Assembly: GCA_020086605.1 (NCBI GenBank) | Contig: JACBWW010000069.1 | Coordinates: 1,753,947-1,817,946 of the forward strand | DNA length: 64,000 nucleotides | DNA from: Lanius collurio | Lineage: Eukaryota > Chordata > Aves > Passeriformes > Laniidae | Reading direction: 5' to 3' | Part shown: positions 22,369 to 34,753 of the stretch, one piece after another | Numbering within the stretch: position 1 is the stretch's first letter | How the letters are laid out: each line of letters opens with the position of its first letter | Position numbers and translations under genes: made by a program | Notes under the pieces: model-generated | Told to the model about the DNA's origin: nothing | The model's database searches: none | What the model saw: only the letters and a program-made list of their open reading frames with translations

Positions 22369-23237
22369 AAGTGATGGCAAGATTTGTCCCCTGGCTCCAA
22401 GGATTGCTGTGCAGAGCTCCCAGCACGGTTGGTTCAGTGGAAGAAGTCTGCAAAGCACACTCCTTGTGTGCAGCAGAGCTGCCCTCTGCCCTCCCTGCTC
22501 TGCTCCCTGTTTCTCGCTGATGGACGTGGCTGGGACTCACCTGAGGGCAGGCTTGCTGTGGTTTCTCATGTTCATACAATGTCTAAAATAATCAACAAGA
22601 TTTTTGAAGCTCCTCAGGGCTGGATTTTCAAGTGTCTGGTGCTCACTGACATTTCAGGGAAGTTTGTCTCTCATATAAGCACCTAATAAGGCTCAGAGGG
22701 AAGAGGGCAATAACACTAATAGCAATTACTGCTGCTGCTCTCCTCAGTAATTGCCTTTTCCCCATTTTGTTTATCCAGCATTGACAAACCAATTGGTTTA
22801 AAAATGTCAACAGCAAAAAGCAAGGGAGTGCATCCCTTGATTTCCTTGTCCATCAGGAGGTGTTCAGCTGTGTCTGATGTCGAGGGACATCATGAGTCTC
22901 CTCACCCATAATATTTTCCTCTCTGGCTCCAGCTTGGGTTCCCAGAGGAGACTTTGGGATGGTGGTGAGCAAACACTCAGCACCTCACTGCCCCTTGCAC
23001 CCTGTGCTGTGCTCTGGCTCCGTGCCTGCCCCCCAGCACTGTGGATGCCCTGGGCTGTATCCATGAAAACCAGACTGATGGCTTGCANTGATGGGTCTGG
23101 GATGAACCTGCTGAAAGTCATTAGAGAAGAGCTTGCTGAGAGCCAGCAGGAACCCAGCCCAGGGGCCAGAACTTGTCTCTGTGACTCAGGAAAGGAAAAA
23201 AAACAGGAAAGAGAAGAGGAAAGTCTGTGATGGGTTC
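22369..23237. other. Unique stretch containing one ambiguous base
   Basis: No gene or repeat is recognised. Position 23088 is N, so the assembly is unresolved at that base. Confidence 0.6.
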
Positions 23238-23312
23238 ACCACTGAACCATATTCCCAAGTATCACATGCACAACCTTTTTGAAAACTTCCAGGGATGGTG
23301 ACTCCACCAGAT
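23238..23312 (-). mobile_element. CR1: Small internal CR1 fragment
   Basis: 'cactgaaccatattcccaag' then 'tatcacatgcacaacctttt' then 'cttccagggatggtgactcc' follow the reverse CR1 order (ccatgtccccaagtgccaca ... tccagggatggtgactccac). Neither end of the element is present, so this is a broken, old piece. Confidence 0.75.
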
Positions 23313-24803
23313 GTTGAGCCCGAGTGAGGGAAAGTCCCTTGGGCTCCACCCACTTGTGTGGAGAAAAGGAGACCCCAGAAGCTCCAGATCAGAGAACGTT
23401 TCAGACATCACCTACCTCCTACAGGACAGCTGCCCTGGACAAGGGAGAGCAGCTTGGAAGCCGAGGAGCCCCAAGAGACTTTTGCAGTGTCAGATGACAT
23501 AAATCCAGGTCCCAGCTCACTGGTGTGAAACCCCAGGGTGTGTCTGTGGTGGGTTGGTCTCCGCTGGTAATGCTGCTTATCCCTGAACTCCCCAAAACGC
23601 CGAATTTGTCGTGTAAAAAAGTATGTGTAACTCGAGCTCACCTTTGGGTTCCACATCCCTGGGGCTCTTTGTGACCTGATCTCTGTCCCCCAGTTTGGCC
23701 TGTGATGGGTCTAGTCTCCTTTCCTGGTCACAAAGACCTTGCAGTTCCACAGGGAGCAAAGGGAATGCAACGGAGAAGGCAAAAATAGGGGAAAACAACT
23801 TTCCCTTTGTTAGTCCTCCCCACTTTCAGCTCCACTTCCAGAAGTTTTCCAGGCTTGCATGAGTCTCTGAAGCTTTTTGACCTCCTTTCTTCTACCCCTG
23901 TGGCACCTTACACTTTATTCTCTGCCTTCAGAACTCATCATAGCTGTGCAGGGGATGTTTTTTTAGCAGCAATTTCTTCCCTGGAAGCAGAGAGCTGCTG
24001 CCTGGCCATAGCAGACGCAGAAAATGTTTACAAACACACAGAAAAAGACAATTTCAAGCCACAAGTTCAACCCAAGTGTGAGGAAGTGAGGTTTTCATGA
24101 AGGAACCGTTGTGCAATTGAAAGTCCCCGAAGTAAACAACAGCACTCAGGAAAGGCTACAAAACCTGAGACACGGTGATTGAAGCCTTTGAATGATCCAT
24201 CAAAGCATGAGATATAAAAGTGTTCTTAGGCTCGAAACTGGGTGAGCTGGGAAAGGCTGCACAGCAGAGAAAGTTGGTCATGAGGGGCTTGGAGGAGCTC
24301 TGTGAATTGAGAGGGAAGGCAGGGAAATGTGGAGGCTGCTTTGGGACAGCGATGCTGCCGCTTTCCCCGAGCATAATTAACAATGTGGATGTGTGGGTTA
24401 AAAACTGGTGACATGCCGGGAATAACGTGCTGTGTGGACAGGTGAGAGGGGATACAGTGTAGATGGGAATGCAGATTTAGCTGTTTGAAGATGGAAAAAG
24501 AGCTGGAAAGCTCCCGGGCATGTTTGGGCATCCTGATCTATCCTGCTTCTGTCTTGGGGTTTGCCCACCATGGAGTCAGCAACCAGTGTGTCTCCTTCTG
24601 CTCCCAGGGCCTTTCTTGAGGTCAAGGAAATTTGTTTCTATTGGATTCACTAAACATGATCCATGGCATGATTCCCAACAGGTATTAATGTCTGCAGTGG
24701 ACACCAGGTGGGCTGCAGAGTGTAAGGTGTCCACCACCCCAAGGATTTAGGCTGGTCCCCCTGGAGATGCACCCCAGCTCTGGATCTGCTCTCAGGAGTG
24801 CTG
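23313..24803. other. Unique noncoding stretch
   Basis: Nothing recognisable as a gene, repeat or RNA. Confidence 0.6.
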
Positions 24804-24868
24804 GTCACAGACTCAGAGAATCATTAAGGTTGGGAAAGACCTCCAAGAACATCGAGTCCAACCTCTGT
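24804..24868 (-). mobile_element. CR1: CR1 extreme 3' end
   Basis: 'agaatcattaaggttgggaa' followed by 'agacctccaagaacatcgag' and 'tccaacctctg' is the reversed 3' terminus of the 'aggttggaaaagacct' CR1 subfamily. It is a very short insertion. Confidence 0.9.
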
Positions 24869-26608
24869 GGTGTGGGGAAGAGTTTGAACTGGCTGCTTCA
24901 GGAGGAATGTCTTCAGCAAATTTGTGGTACCACCAATTCCTGTGGTCATTTCTCACCTCTGAGCTCCACAATGAGAATTTAATTCCTGTGGAATCCTAAA
25001 GACAATGGAAAGCATTGCCAGCTCTACAGACAAACTGATGAACAAGATTGTTTGGTTATGTTTGAGCCCATTTGGGAATCTTTCTGCCCCACCAGAGATG
25101 TCTTCTACTGGAGGTTCAAGGATGAGCCAAATCATGAGTGTTTTCCCTGGACATCCACCATCTCAGCTTCACAGAGGAGTCTATTCAAATTTATCCCCTT
25201 TTAGTTCCCTTGTGTTCCCTTTAGTTTCCAGCCCTGTGGAAGCAGGAAGGGACCATGATTAGTGCTCCAGGCTGCTTCTGTGGTACCAACACAGAGAGCT
25301 GACAATGACAACAGCCACAAACCCAGCATCAACGACAGGACTCCTCTCCTGGGGGGACCTGGAAAGGCAGCAGATGGTTGGAGGAGATGGAAATGTGCAA
25401 ATGCTGTCCTGGGAGGGCCTCCTTTGGAAAGCACCTTTCCTACCCTGTTTCCCAGCTGATGAGCACAGGAGGATTTAACAATATTAACTCATTAAGGCTG
25501 ACAATGTCCTGGGGATGTAAAAGCAACGGGGGCATCCCTTCATTTATGTCTCCACCGCTGTTGTTCCTGAGCACTGCAGGTGATGGAGGCACGGGAGGTA
25601 TTTGGGAGCAGCTGTGGCACCTCCTCCATGGTTTTCCCTTTAGCCAGGCAGTCTGTCTGCCATGGGAGTTTTGTGCTGGTGCTGGGTGTTGTGTGGCTGC
25701 AGCTCCCTGTGCAGGGGAGATAAAACATCCACTGTCTGGAGACTCCTTAGCTCTCCTTTGTGGCCATTAGTGCTTAACAGCATAATTAGTTTCAGTGGTA
25801 AAAGGAGATTTTGCAAAGCGCAGGAGAGAGAGGCTGTTAATCTCCTGGCATTTCACACAACATCAAAATGTAGCAAGATCCGTGTTAGAAAACACGGCAG
25901 AAATATAGTTTGCTGTTAAGCAACTCCCAACTAAAACACAGGCCAGAGGTGGCTTTGTTTTGTTTGTGAGTTATGCTAAAGAACAGTGATTTCAATGTTG
26001 TGAAATGCCTTGTGATGTCAATGAGCAGGCAGTGAAATATCCATCAGGATCCTGGGGTTCCTTTCCACTTGTGAGTATCTGCAGGGTCCTGTGTCCAGGC
26101 TCAGCTCCTGAGTCCTCTCTCTGCTGTGGGAAGGAGGCAGAGTTTATAATGAGGATAAAGAGGCAGCTTCTGTTTGGTTAGGAAACTTCTTTGACCAATT
26201 TCTGTGTCTTGGGTCTCAAGGGTTGCAGCAAGAACAGGCAGAGGAACATCTGAAGTGCGTGCCCACATCGTTGGAAGGTGTCCAAAGCACTGTCTGGCTT
26301 TTGTCTATGACCCAGAGCCCTTCTGGCCCTACTCAGCAGCTGAAGCCAAGCATCAAATAAATACTCCAAGGAAAGTGGGTTTTTTTGCCGGTGGTGCTGC
26401 GGACTTTTCCAGATTCATGATGTGTTGGTAACCTCATGAGGAACACCGGCTGCCTTGCATTTCCAGCCTCAAGGAGGTCACACACAGTTCAGACAAGCTT
26501 TGGGGAAGCAGCAGAACTTCAGGATGTTTGTATGAACCCAACCCCTGACCTCCCCAGCCTCACATTTTACTGATTTGTAAGTACAGATGGAGTATTTACA
26601 TGGACATC

Positions 26609-26628
26609 TGTGTGTGTGTTTGTGTGCG
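26609..26628. repeat. Short (TG)n tract
   Basis: Imperfect TG dinucleotides with one TTT interruption. Low-complexity. Confidence 0.85.
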
Positions 26629-29445
26629 CTGTGGAGAGACACCCAAATTGTTACAGAACACGAACTGTCAGGGCTGTGAACACACTGCTGTTGTGTCCCA
26701 ACACTTGGCAGAAGGAGGAGAAGCACCTGGGATCTGGATGATGCCTCCAGAAACACGTCCATCCCTGGATAAAGTGGGGTTTGTTACTGGTAGGACTCAA
26801 ATACCTCAACCCCTTTGAGGAAATGGTCTTTACACCCCGTTTGTCATCTTGTGTCTGAGCACCCCTGTGTTCTGCTGAAGCAATTTAGGCACCGTGTGGA
26901 ACAGTGTGCACATATTCCTGAAAACACAGGGAAGACTGGCTCATTGTTTGAGGGAGGAAGGTGGATTTTATTGCTGCACCAGGGAGCTGTGGATGCAAGC
27001 ACCAGAATGCAAAGGTGGCCTGGGGATTCTGCGTGGGCTCCAAGGGGTGCTTCTGGCTTTTGAGAGGTGGTGAATCTCCTCTGGCCCTTCTCCTTCTCTT
27101 CTGAGGGCTGGACTCCCTCAAAAACAGACACCAGATGTTCATTTATGTGTGTAAACCCCAAAGGATTGATGGATCAGGGAAAGGGAGCTAAACTGGAGCG
27201 GGCTTTGCATTTCTGCAGGGTCTTTGCAGGGCACAGAGGGATGCTCAGCAGCAGGCAATATCCATACCCAGGACGTGCAAAACCGAGGGCTGGGGACCAG
27301 CCCCTCTGGCAGCATCCCCTTCCCAGCCTGGCACGAGGCTTCCCAGTGGATTTTGGGATCTTTGGCCACCATCACTCAGCTCTGCAGGAAAACTGTGCTG
27401 CATCTGGCCCTGCAATCTGATTGCTGAGCTTGGTGAAGCATCACCAAATGTGCTCTTCCATCCCAGAAAGGGGTATGGAGATGAGAGGAAGGGAGATGCT
27501 TAAATATGGGAAGCTACAACAATTTCCAATGGGCCCCTTTTCCTGCTTTTCCACTCCAGAGCAGCATGTGGAGAAGAGAGCAGCAGCATTTCCTGACAAG
27601 TTGCTTCTGGTAGCTATAGAAACTTAAAGCACAACCACAGTAACAAAAATACAGCTCTTTGCTGGAGCTTCCTTCCTCTGTGGGTCGTGACTTTTCCCTG
27701 ACACGAGCTGCCCCAACCCTGCTGGGCCCCAGGGAGCCTCAGCCCGGGGGCTGAAATGTTGGGGTTTTTTTGCCAGCTGGAATTGAGCAGTGTCATTTTA
27801 TTGCCTGGGAATGGAGAGATGCAGAGGCAAAGCAGGGAATATCAGGGACCACCAGGGATTAACTCCGAGCAGAGATCCTAAAACTGCGTTTGGGCCAGCA
27901 AAAATGTCAGTGCAGCTACGAATTTGGAGAGAGGGGTATGTTGGAGCAGAAAGGCTGTGGGGAGGGCAGGGATGCTGGGGAGCAGTGAATGCCAGGAACA
28001 GCTTGTTGGCAGAGCCCTGGTGGCACCCTCCTGCCCACAGGTCTGCCAGCCTGGGCTCTGGCTCGGAGCCACCCGGCTTTGTGCCATTCCAGGGCCATCC
28101 AAATGGCTTTGGTGCCCAGCATGAGGCCTGGGGACCTGCTGGGACCAGGAGGGGTCCCCTCCACCACGCCTGATGGGCTGAGACATCCGCTGAGGTGATT
28201 AGCAAGGACACAGGTGGAAGGGAAGGGCTTTTATTTTTTTGCTGTTCTCTGGCTTTTCAGGAAATGTGTGCCCATGGTGAATGGCAGAACCCCCTGAGAC
28301 ATCCATCCCAACACACATTTCCATGCTCAGATGTGTCCTACAGCTCAGCATCCCACTGATTTTATCCCAGATTAGGGGCAGGGAGACACCTGGGAAGTGC
28401 CGAGGTAAGGACAGATTGCATTGCTTGGTTTTTCTGCCTCCCTAACAAATAAAAAGACAAGCAAAGCCCAGTAGACATGGGATTTATGAGCCAGTAGCTT
28501 ACTCTGCTCTTGCTGTTGGCTGCTGCCATGTGCCAAGCCATGGGGGCTGTGGCTACTTGGGCTGGCTCTGCTCTATTTTCTCCCCTTGAATATTGTTCAG
28601 GGGGAGTCATTTGGATAAAAGGCAGCTTGGAGCTCTTTGGGTTTTTGGTTGCTTGGCAAGGGCTAGCAGAAGAAAAATGGATTTTTTCTTTTTGTGTGTG
28701 TTTTTGAGGGAATAACAGGTGGCTTTCCCATTAGCAGGGACCTCCTGCATGCAGAGGACGCTTGGGTGGGCTCCAGAGCAGACTGCAGCACATTCCTGCA
28801 CAGTGCCAGTGGCAGGGGGATTCAGTGGATACCACCAGGCACCTCCCCCTGCCAAATGCTGCTCTTGAGGGGAGATGAAACCCCCACCTTTACCCCCATC
28901 CATCTCAGTGCCTCATAAAAAACCTCTGCCCTTCTCCCAGCCCTTCAGAAAGTGTGGAATCTTCTCAGCCTTTAAAGGGATGCTCAGTGTGAGAGGGTGA
29001 GACCCTGGAACTGGGTGCTGTCAGCAGAGGGGGGGTGCAGGGACCCCAGAAGAGGAATGTAATGGGGTAGGGAGAGAGGGGAACCCTGTGGGAGAGGATC
29101 AGGTGTGGCCCACGAGGTGACAACATCTCGCTCCCTGTGAGAGCATCTCCTGCAGGCTGCTCATTAAAACCACGGCTGTTTCCACCCTTGCCTGTGATGT
29201 TTGTTCCCATGCATTGCTCTGCCACTGCCAGGAAGTTTTTCCCAATAATTTTCCTAATGGATGTCTTTCTTTGCTTCAGATAAAGCCGATTTCCTCCCCT
29301 GGTGGCCTTGGCGGATGCAGAGAACAATGGGTACCATGTCTGCTCTGCCCACCCCGTGTGATGGGGACTCTTATCCCACTTCCTTAGGATGCCCAGACCT
29401 CCACTGGGAATGAAAAAAATCCAGGGAATGCACCCGAGGGATAAG

Positions 29446-29458
29446 AAAAAAAAAAAAA
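29446..29458. repeat. Poly-A run (13)
   Basis: Thirteen A bases between 'ggataag' and 'gcactact'. Not linked to a recognised element. Confidence 0.9.
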
Positions 29459-29878
29459 GCACTACTGCAAAGAAGTGATTTGGGAAACAGCTTTGCAAAA
29501 AATGGTGGAAAACAGAAATTTAAAGAACAATGTCTGTGGCTGCTCCAGGACAGCTCCAGTGAAACACACACAGGTATCCACAGTGCAACTTTTGTAAAAT
29601 GAATAGAAATTTAAGAGTCCCATCACTGTGAGCTTCAGGAGTTAAGAAGCAGCCAAGGGTGACCAGCACGATGGAGGAAAATCATGACCAAGCTTTGTTT
29701 GCTGTGTTGCATTGCTGCAAAGGGAAGGTGCTGCCTGGGAAACCTCAGCCCAGGAGCCAGAGACCCACTTTGGGGAGCCAACCACTGCTGTGAAGCTGCT
29801 TATTGCGAAATAGGCAGCTGAATGTATCCAATTATCACCCTGTCTCCGGGTAAAGCAGACAAAACCTGAGCTTGTTTT

Positions 29879-29909
29879 CTCTCTCTCTCTCTTTTTTTTT
29901 TTTTTTTTT
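29879..29909. repeat. (TC)n followed by poly-T
   Basis: Six to seven TC units run straight into eighteen T bases, then aaatagcag. The order (pyrimidine tract then cag) mimics a splice acceptor, but the downstream frame gives no recognisable exon. Confidence 0.9.
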
Positions 29910-31129
29910 AAATAGCAGATGGTGAAAAAGTCTGCAGCCCCCAATTCTTTAATCCTTTCTGCGTTGGTTCCCAGACCATGTCAGATTGCTCTTTCCTGGA
30001 CCAGCTCCAGCTCATTTCTATTGTCCTTAAGCCTTGTGGAGCATTGCCGTGAGCCCAGGGAGAGCTGTCATCTCTGTCACCTCCCATGGGTGCACCCAAA
30101 GGTGGCCCTTGCCCTGCCCTTTCCCTCCTGAGCATCATTCCAAGCTGGGTCCCACCACAACCTCCTCAGATATTTTTACGGTGCTTTAGACCTATCCAAA
30201 TGCTGTTCCCCAGTCTAGATTTGGGTGTTATTTATCCATCCAAAACACAGCCCCTTTGCCTCTCTGTTCTAAGTGAATTTTGTGCAGCTCACTCAAATGC
30301 CACAAATTTATTGTTTGTAATTATCTGCCTTCCAAACAGCTGGCACTCCTCACAGCCCGGGGTTGTCCACACACTTCCTAACACACTCTCAAGTCTATTC
30401 ATTGAGTTGCTAATGCAGATTTTGAATCTATAGGGACTGAGTGCCCCTTGCAGCCCGGCAAGGAATGCCTGGTAGCAGCTCGAAGGGTGCAGGTTTGCTC
30501 CCCTCTGTTGTGGCCCACCTTTATAACCTCACCTGGATCAGGTTTCCTTTGTTCCTTTGCAAAGTCGTCAACCAAGACGATGCCAGGAGCCTCCCCTGAG
30601 CGAGGCTCTGTCCCAGCTGCGGCTTCCCTGCACCCTCGCCTCCCTCCATCCTCCCCTCTCTCCATCCTCCCGGCTGGTTTTCCTGTCAAAGAGGAGGGAG
30701 GATTGACAGGAGTTTGCTCTGGAAGAATTCCTGTTGGCAGTTTCTCTCTCCTTGCTTTCCCTCTGATCTAATACTTCTAAATTCCTTAACAATTTGCACC
30801 GGGAGCTTTCCGGCTGCTGAGATCCAGGTCATGGCTGGGATGCCGTGGGCACTGCCTGGCCAGTCCACCTCATTTCTGTCCTGTGCTGTCATTGCTGACC
30901 CCAAACTGTGACCAGTTTGGCACATCTGATTCACCAGTTCTTTGGTGGGTGAAGGCTGGCTGGGACAAGAGCTGCCTGCTTCCAGTGCTGGCTGCTGCAA
31001 CCCCAATGGATTTGTCCCAGCCCTGGAGGGCAGTTCTCCAGGTAGAACACTCCAGGGATATTTGGGAGACATTCCCTGTTCTTTGAGGATGCTGCAGAGC
31101 CTTTCAACACGATGTCAGAGGTTAATTGT

Positions 31130-31340
31130 GTTTAGGTATTTGGCGCTTGGCAACATTTAGGAAGGACAGAGAAAACATAAGGGACCAGCGTATGTTCCCA
31201 AATGCTCCATAGTGATGTCAGCCGAGGAAGATTTCCATAGGAGCCGGAGCATATGGCATGCTTTAGCACTGCAATCATCTGCCAGGACATGTGCTGTCAC
31301 CTAATTACACACCCACATTTTGTCTCCTTTGCTTTACATC
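31130..31340. promoter_or_regulatory. Candidate conserved noncoding element (motif-based)
   Basis: Unique, balanced-composition DNA with CRE-like 'gtgatgtcagc', 'catatggcatgc', 'gcaatcatctgcc' and 'cacctaattacac', and no simple repeats. It lies directly upstream of an ancient CR1. The call is inferred from motif texture only. Confidence 0.25.
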
Positions 31341-31639
31341 TTGCCTGATTTCCCTGCAGAGGCATCAGCCACGGGATTTTCAGGCAGAGCGTTGGGTGTT
31401 GCTCTGTCAGAGCAGTGGGACATCCTGGACAAGGCCAGCGGTGTCCCTGTGGGCCACCACTTGTGCTGGTTGATGTCTGAGAGCTTGCTGAGGAGCTAAT
31501 GCACCTCTTAGCTCCCATGTGGCTAAAATCCAGCTGGACAGACTCCTGTGGAGGTGAAATGCAGGGGATAAGAGCAACCAGAGCAAAGAGAAGTCTGTTT
31601 AACACATCCCCAGTTCCAAGGTGACACTCTGTTCCACAG

Positions 31640-31998
31640 CGTTCCTACATGCTTGTCCAACTTGTTCTTAAAGATTTCCAGTGACGTGGACTCCTGTGCT
31701 TCCCCAGCTAATCTATACCCCCGCTTAATTAACCTTGTAATCGGAAAGATTTCCTTAAGCTTCCCTCGAATGTGCTGCACTTTGATTCACCCCTCCTTGT
31801 CCTGCCTGCAGTGGCTGTAGAGAACTGTGTCTGAAAGACTATTGTATCTCTGAGGACTGGTGGAAGACCTTCCCTCAGGCTTTTTCCCCCATTTCCTTCA
31901 GACTTCAGCTTTTCCCAACCTCTGACCACCTTTGTCTCACCCCTTTGGGCTCTGATCAGTTTGTTTGCACCCTTCTCCCATGGTCTCCTTCCAGCAGT
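31640..31998 (-). mobile_element. CR1: Ancient CR1-lineage copy, reverse strand
   Basis: Words such as 'cttgttcttaaagatttcca', 'aatcggaaagatttccttaa', 'cacccctccttgtcctgcct' and 'tgaccacctttgtctcaccc' follow the older, widely shared CR1 lineages of birds and reptiles. Divergence is clearly higher than in the neighbour starting at 32181. Subfamily assignment needs RepeatMasker. Confidence 0.65.
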
Positions 31999-32180
31999 GA
32001 GCCTTGCCAAATAAGGACCTCACGTACCTTAAATCCAACAATTGTCTCAACTCATCCCTTTTTTAATGGCTTTTTCAGAAAAGAAAATACCAATCGGGCT
32101 CATGGCCCTGTCGCAGCAGGGAAGAGGGGGATGGACATTGTGATGGAGAAGATGGGGATCTGCCCATCATGGTGGGATTT

Positions 32181-32455
32181 CACAGAACCCAGAAGGGAAT
32201 TCCAGAATGGTTTGAGTTGGAAGGGACCTTAAAAATCATCCCGTCCAGCCCCCTGCCATAGGCAGGGACATCTTCCTCTGCCCCAGGTTGCTCCAAGCCC
32301 TGTCCAACCTTGCATTGGACATTTTCAGGGATAGGGCAGCCACAGCTTCTCTGTGTCAGGGCCTCCCCACCCTCACAGGGAAGAATTTCTTCCCAATATC
32401 CCATCTAACCCTGCCCTCTTTCTTCATTTCTGACTGCCTCCCACTGTGGCCTTCT
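32181..32455 (-). mobile_element. CR1: CR1 3' region, reverse strand
   Basis: 'ccagaatggtttgagttgga', 'gccataggcagggacatctt', 'cctgtccaaccttgcattgg', 'cagccacagcttctctgtgt', ending near 'ccactgtggccttctag'. Several short internal deletions (for example after 'gcttctctgtgtcagggcct') show that it is not recent. Confidence 0.93.
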
Positions 32456-32499
32456 AGTTTGGAAAACAGCATTTCCAAGTGGTGGGGGGAAAAAAAAAT

Positions 32500-32870
32500 C
32501 TCTAATGATCCAAATGTTTTGCACTTGGAGTTTGATTTCAGTGATATTTTCAGGGCAGCTTTGTTTTTAGTGTGTCTCGTTTTGAAAGGACGAGAACATT
32601 TTGTGCTGATGAAATTGTTCGGCTTAATTGCATGCTAAAAGCATGTTGATGTTTATGTTGTGTGAGTATTAATTTTAATCTCCAATATTAATCAGCAGCA
32701 ATGTAAACAAAGTATCAAGTATTATCTTTGCCAGGTTGTATTTGGATATAATTTAATATTTACAACAGGTGTTTAATATTTAATATTATGTGATAATGTT
32801 TCTCTGTTATTGCTCATCAGGGACATGAAAAGACATAAAGGCTCTAAATAGCAGCCAGGGAGTTTGGATT
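32500..32870. promoter_or_regulatory. Candidate conserved noncoding element (motif-based)
   Basis: The block contains forkhead-type TGTTTAT near 32650 and GTAAACA at 32703-32709, a catgc/gcatg mini-hairpin (32631-32645), several TTAAT cores and CAATATTAATCAGCAGCAATG. It is AT-rich without being a simple repeat, which is the usual texture of deeply conserved avian enhancers. Conservation was not tested. Confidence 0.3.
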
Positions 32871-33838
32871 AAACATCTGGAGCATTTTTTTTCTGAGGGG
32901 AAGGGCACTGAAGCACTTGAGCACATTTTTGGGGGTGGTGAGGATTTGGTGTGGCCTCAGTTGTCACACCAGGTGTTCGTCCCCAGCTGACCATCACCCC
33001 AAAACCCTTTTAGCCCCGTTTTCCAATGGGGAAGGGAAACTCTTAAAGTGTTGGCTTGTGGGATGGAGTTGTGGTAAAATATTCCTGAAAATGCGTAAAT
33101 TTGATTGTCCTGAGGGAACTATTTCCTTATTTTGCAGAAAACAAAGAAGATTAAAGGCAAGATCTGGACTGGCCAAATTTTGATTTGATTGGGACACTGG
33201 GGTCCTTGAAGTAGCTTATAAATGAACTGCTCAGAAAATCATGGTCCAATTTCTCCTGCTCCCAGAGTCACCTAAAACTTAGCCATCAATCCTTGTCAGG
33301 ACTGAAGACTTTCCTCAAGATCAAGGCTGAAAACCTCTGCATGAGAATTATTTTTTACCAGTAAAACTGGTATTTATCCCTCAGGTCTGCTCTGTGCCTG
33401 GAACACCCAGCACAGCGTGGGAGCCGTGGCCATTTTCACCCCAAATTTGGAGGGCAGAAAGATCTGCTGTGATCCAAAATACAAAATAACCTGATTCTAG
33501 TAAATTTAGTGGAGATGTCCATTCTTCAAGACATGGCTCTTGATTCCCAGCACTAGGGAAGAGCAATCCACACTATTTTCTTCCAAAATTATTTTCAGAT
33601 CTCATGGGAAGACTTATATAAGAGCTAAGCAGCATCTTTATTTTTCATGCATGAACCACTTTGACATTTTTTGACTTTCAAACTAGAAAAGGTTTTTTGT
33701 TGTTGTTGTTTTTATTATTTTCCAGGAAGCCATTTAGTTAAATTATATTTTAATAGTGTTTCCACAGACTCTAGTACAGGAAATAAAGTAGTCACAAATT
33801 ATGCACCTAAGCACAGATTTGCATTATGTTTCCCCACC

Positions 33839-33859
33839 AAAAAAAAAAAAAAAAAAAAA
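33839..33859. repeat. Poly-A run (21)
   Basis: Twenty-one A bases after 'tttccccacc', the longest pure A run in the window. No gene copy or LINE precedes it. Confidence 0.95.
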
Positions 33860-34478
33860 TTAATTGTTGCTATGAAACCAGAAGTTTTTGCTTGGATCAT
33901 ATAATTTTGTTCTCATGTCATGGATAGAGAGGCTGAATGAACAATGTAATGCTAATGATGTTCCCTTTAAATCTCCTTAAAGGAACCTTTCACCTCCCAC
34001 ACTTTCCAGACAAATAAGGTCTTTTTTAAATGGTTTGGGGTAATTTCAGTGCTCCTGGAAGTTCCTCCTGGGACAGGCAGCAAGAGGGGTGCTGGGGCTG
34101 TGTGTTGGTGTGGAAATCTGAGTTTTGCAGTGGTTTATGTCTTGGTTGAGGTGTGATTTTAGCTGATGCAGCAGTTTCCTCCTTCATCTCTCGAGAATGC
34201 TCCTGCTCCTGTCAGGAGCCCAGACTGGCCCCAGGATGTTGATGGTGAAATGATGGTAATGAGAATAAAACTTTTGATTAAACAACTTTTCCTGGTTGCC
34301 TTTTGGAAGAAAACTGTGGTTACAAAAGATTCACTCGACTCCTGGAGTTGGATCTTTAAGGGAAAAAAAAGTGAAATTCTGGGATAAAACTTCCTTTGGG
34401 TGTTGATGTGTCAGGCCTTGGGCAAGGCAAGCAGGTTCTTTGCTTCTTTTGGCTGCTTGTGTGTATGTACAGTGTGCA

Positions 34479-34753
34479 GATATCTATATCATCTATATAT
34501 CAATATCTATATCTAAAAAAGGGATTTATGTGTGTTGTATATGTAAATTGAAATTTTAACAAAAATTCTTGAATATATGAATATATATATGTGTGTATAT
34601 GTATATGTGTGCCTGCATCTATCTATATATATTTATATGTACATAATAGCATATGTAAACATATATATTTATATATACATATAATAACATATATATTTAT
34701 ATATACATAGAACAACATGCACACACACATATATATGTACATATATATATATT
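34479..34753. repeat. TA/TG-rich satellite region
   Basis: Blocks of alternating TA, TATC, TATG and CA units (tatctatatc, atatatatgtgtgtatat, acatatatatttatatat) are interrupted by a less repetitive segment at 34513-34572. The sequence can form cruciform or slipped structures. Confidence 0.92.

Larger units (their letters stand above)
24869..31639. other. Long unique stretch
   Basis: Nearly 6.8 kb without a CR1 copy, the longest CR1-free interval in the second half of the CR1-sparse region. Simple runs: (TG)n 26609-26628, A13 at 29446-29458, (TC)n plus T18 at 29879-29909. No exon is recognised. 30560-30680 is pyrimidine-rich with a few CpGs. 31130-31340 looks constrained. Confidence 0.5.

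Noticed and set aside
21902..22579. 225-codon minus frame
   Set aside because: Its central third is antisense CR1 (22142-22368), and the rest has no recognisable protein content.
29879..29917. Splice acceptor (pyrimidine tract then AAATAGCAG)
   Set aside because: The tract is a simple TC/T microsatellite, and the sequence after it gives no recognisable exon in any frame.
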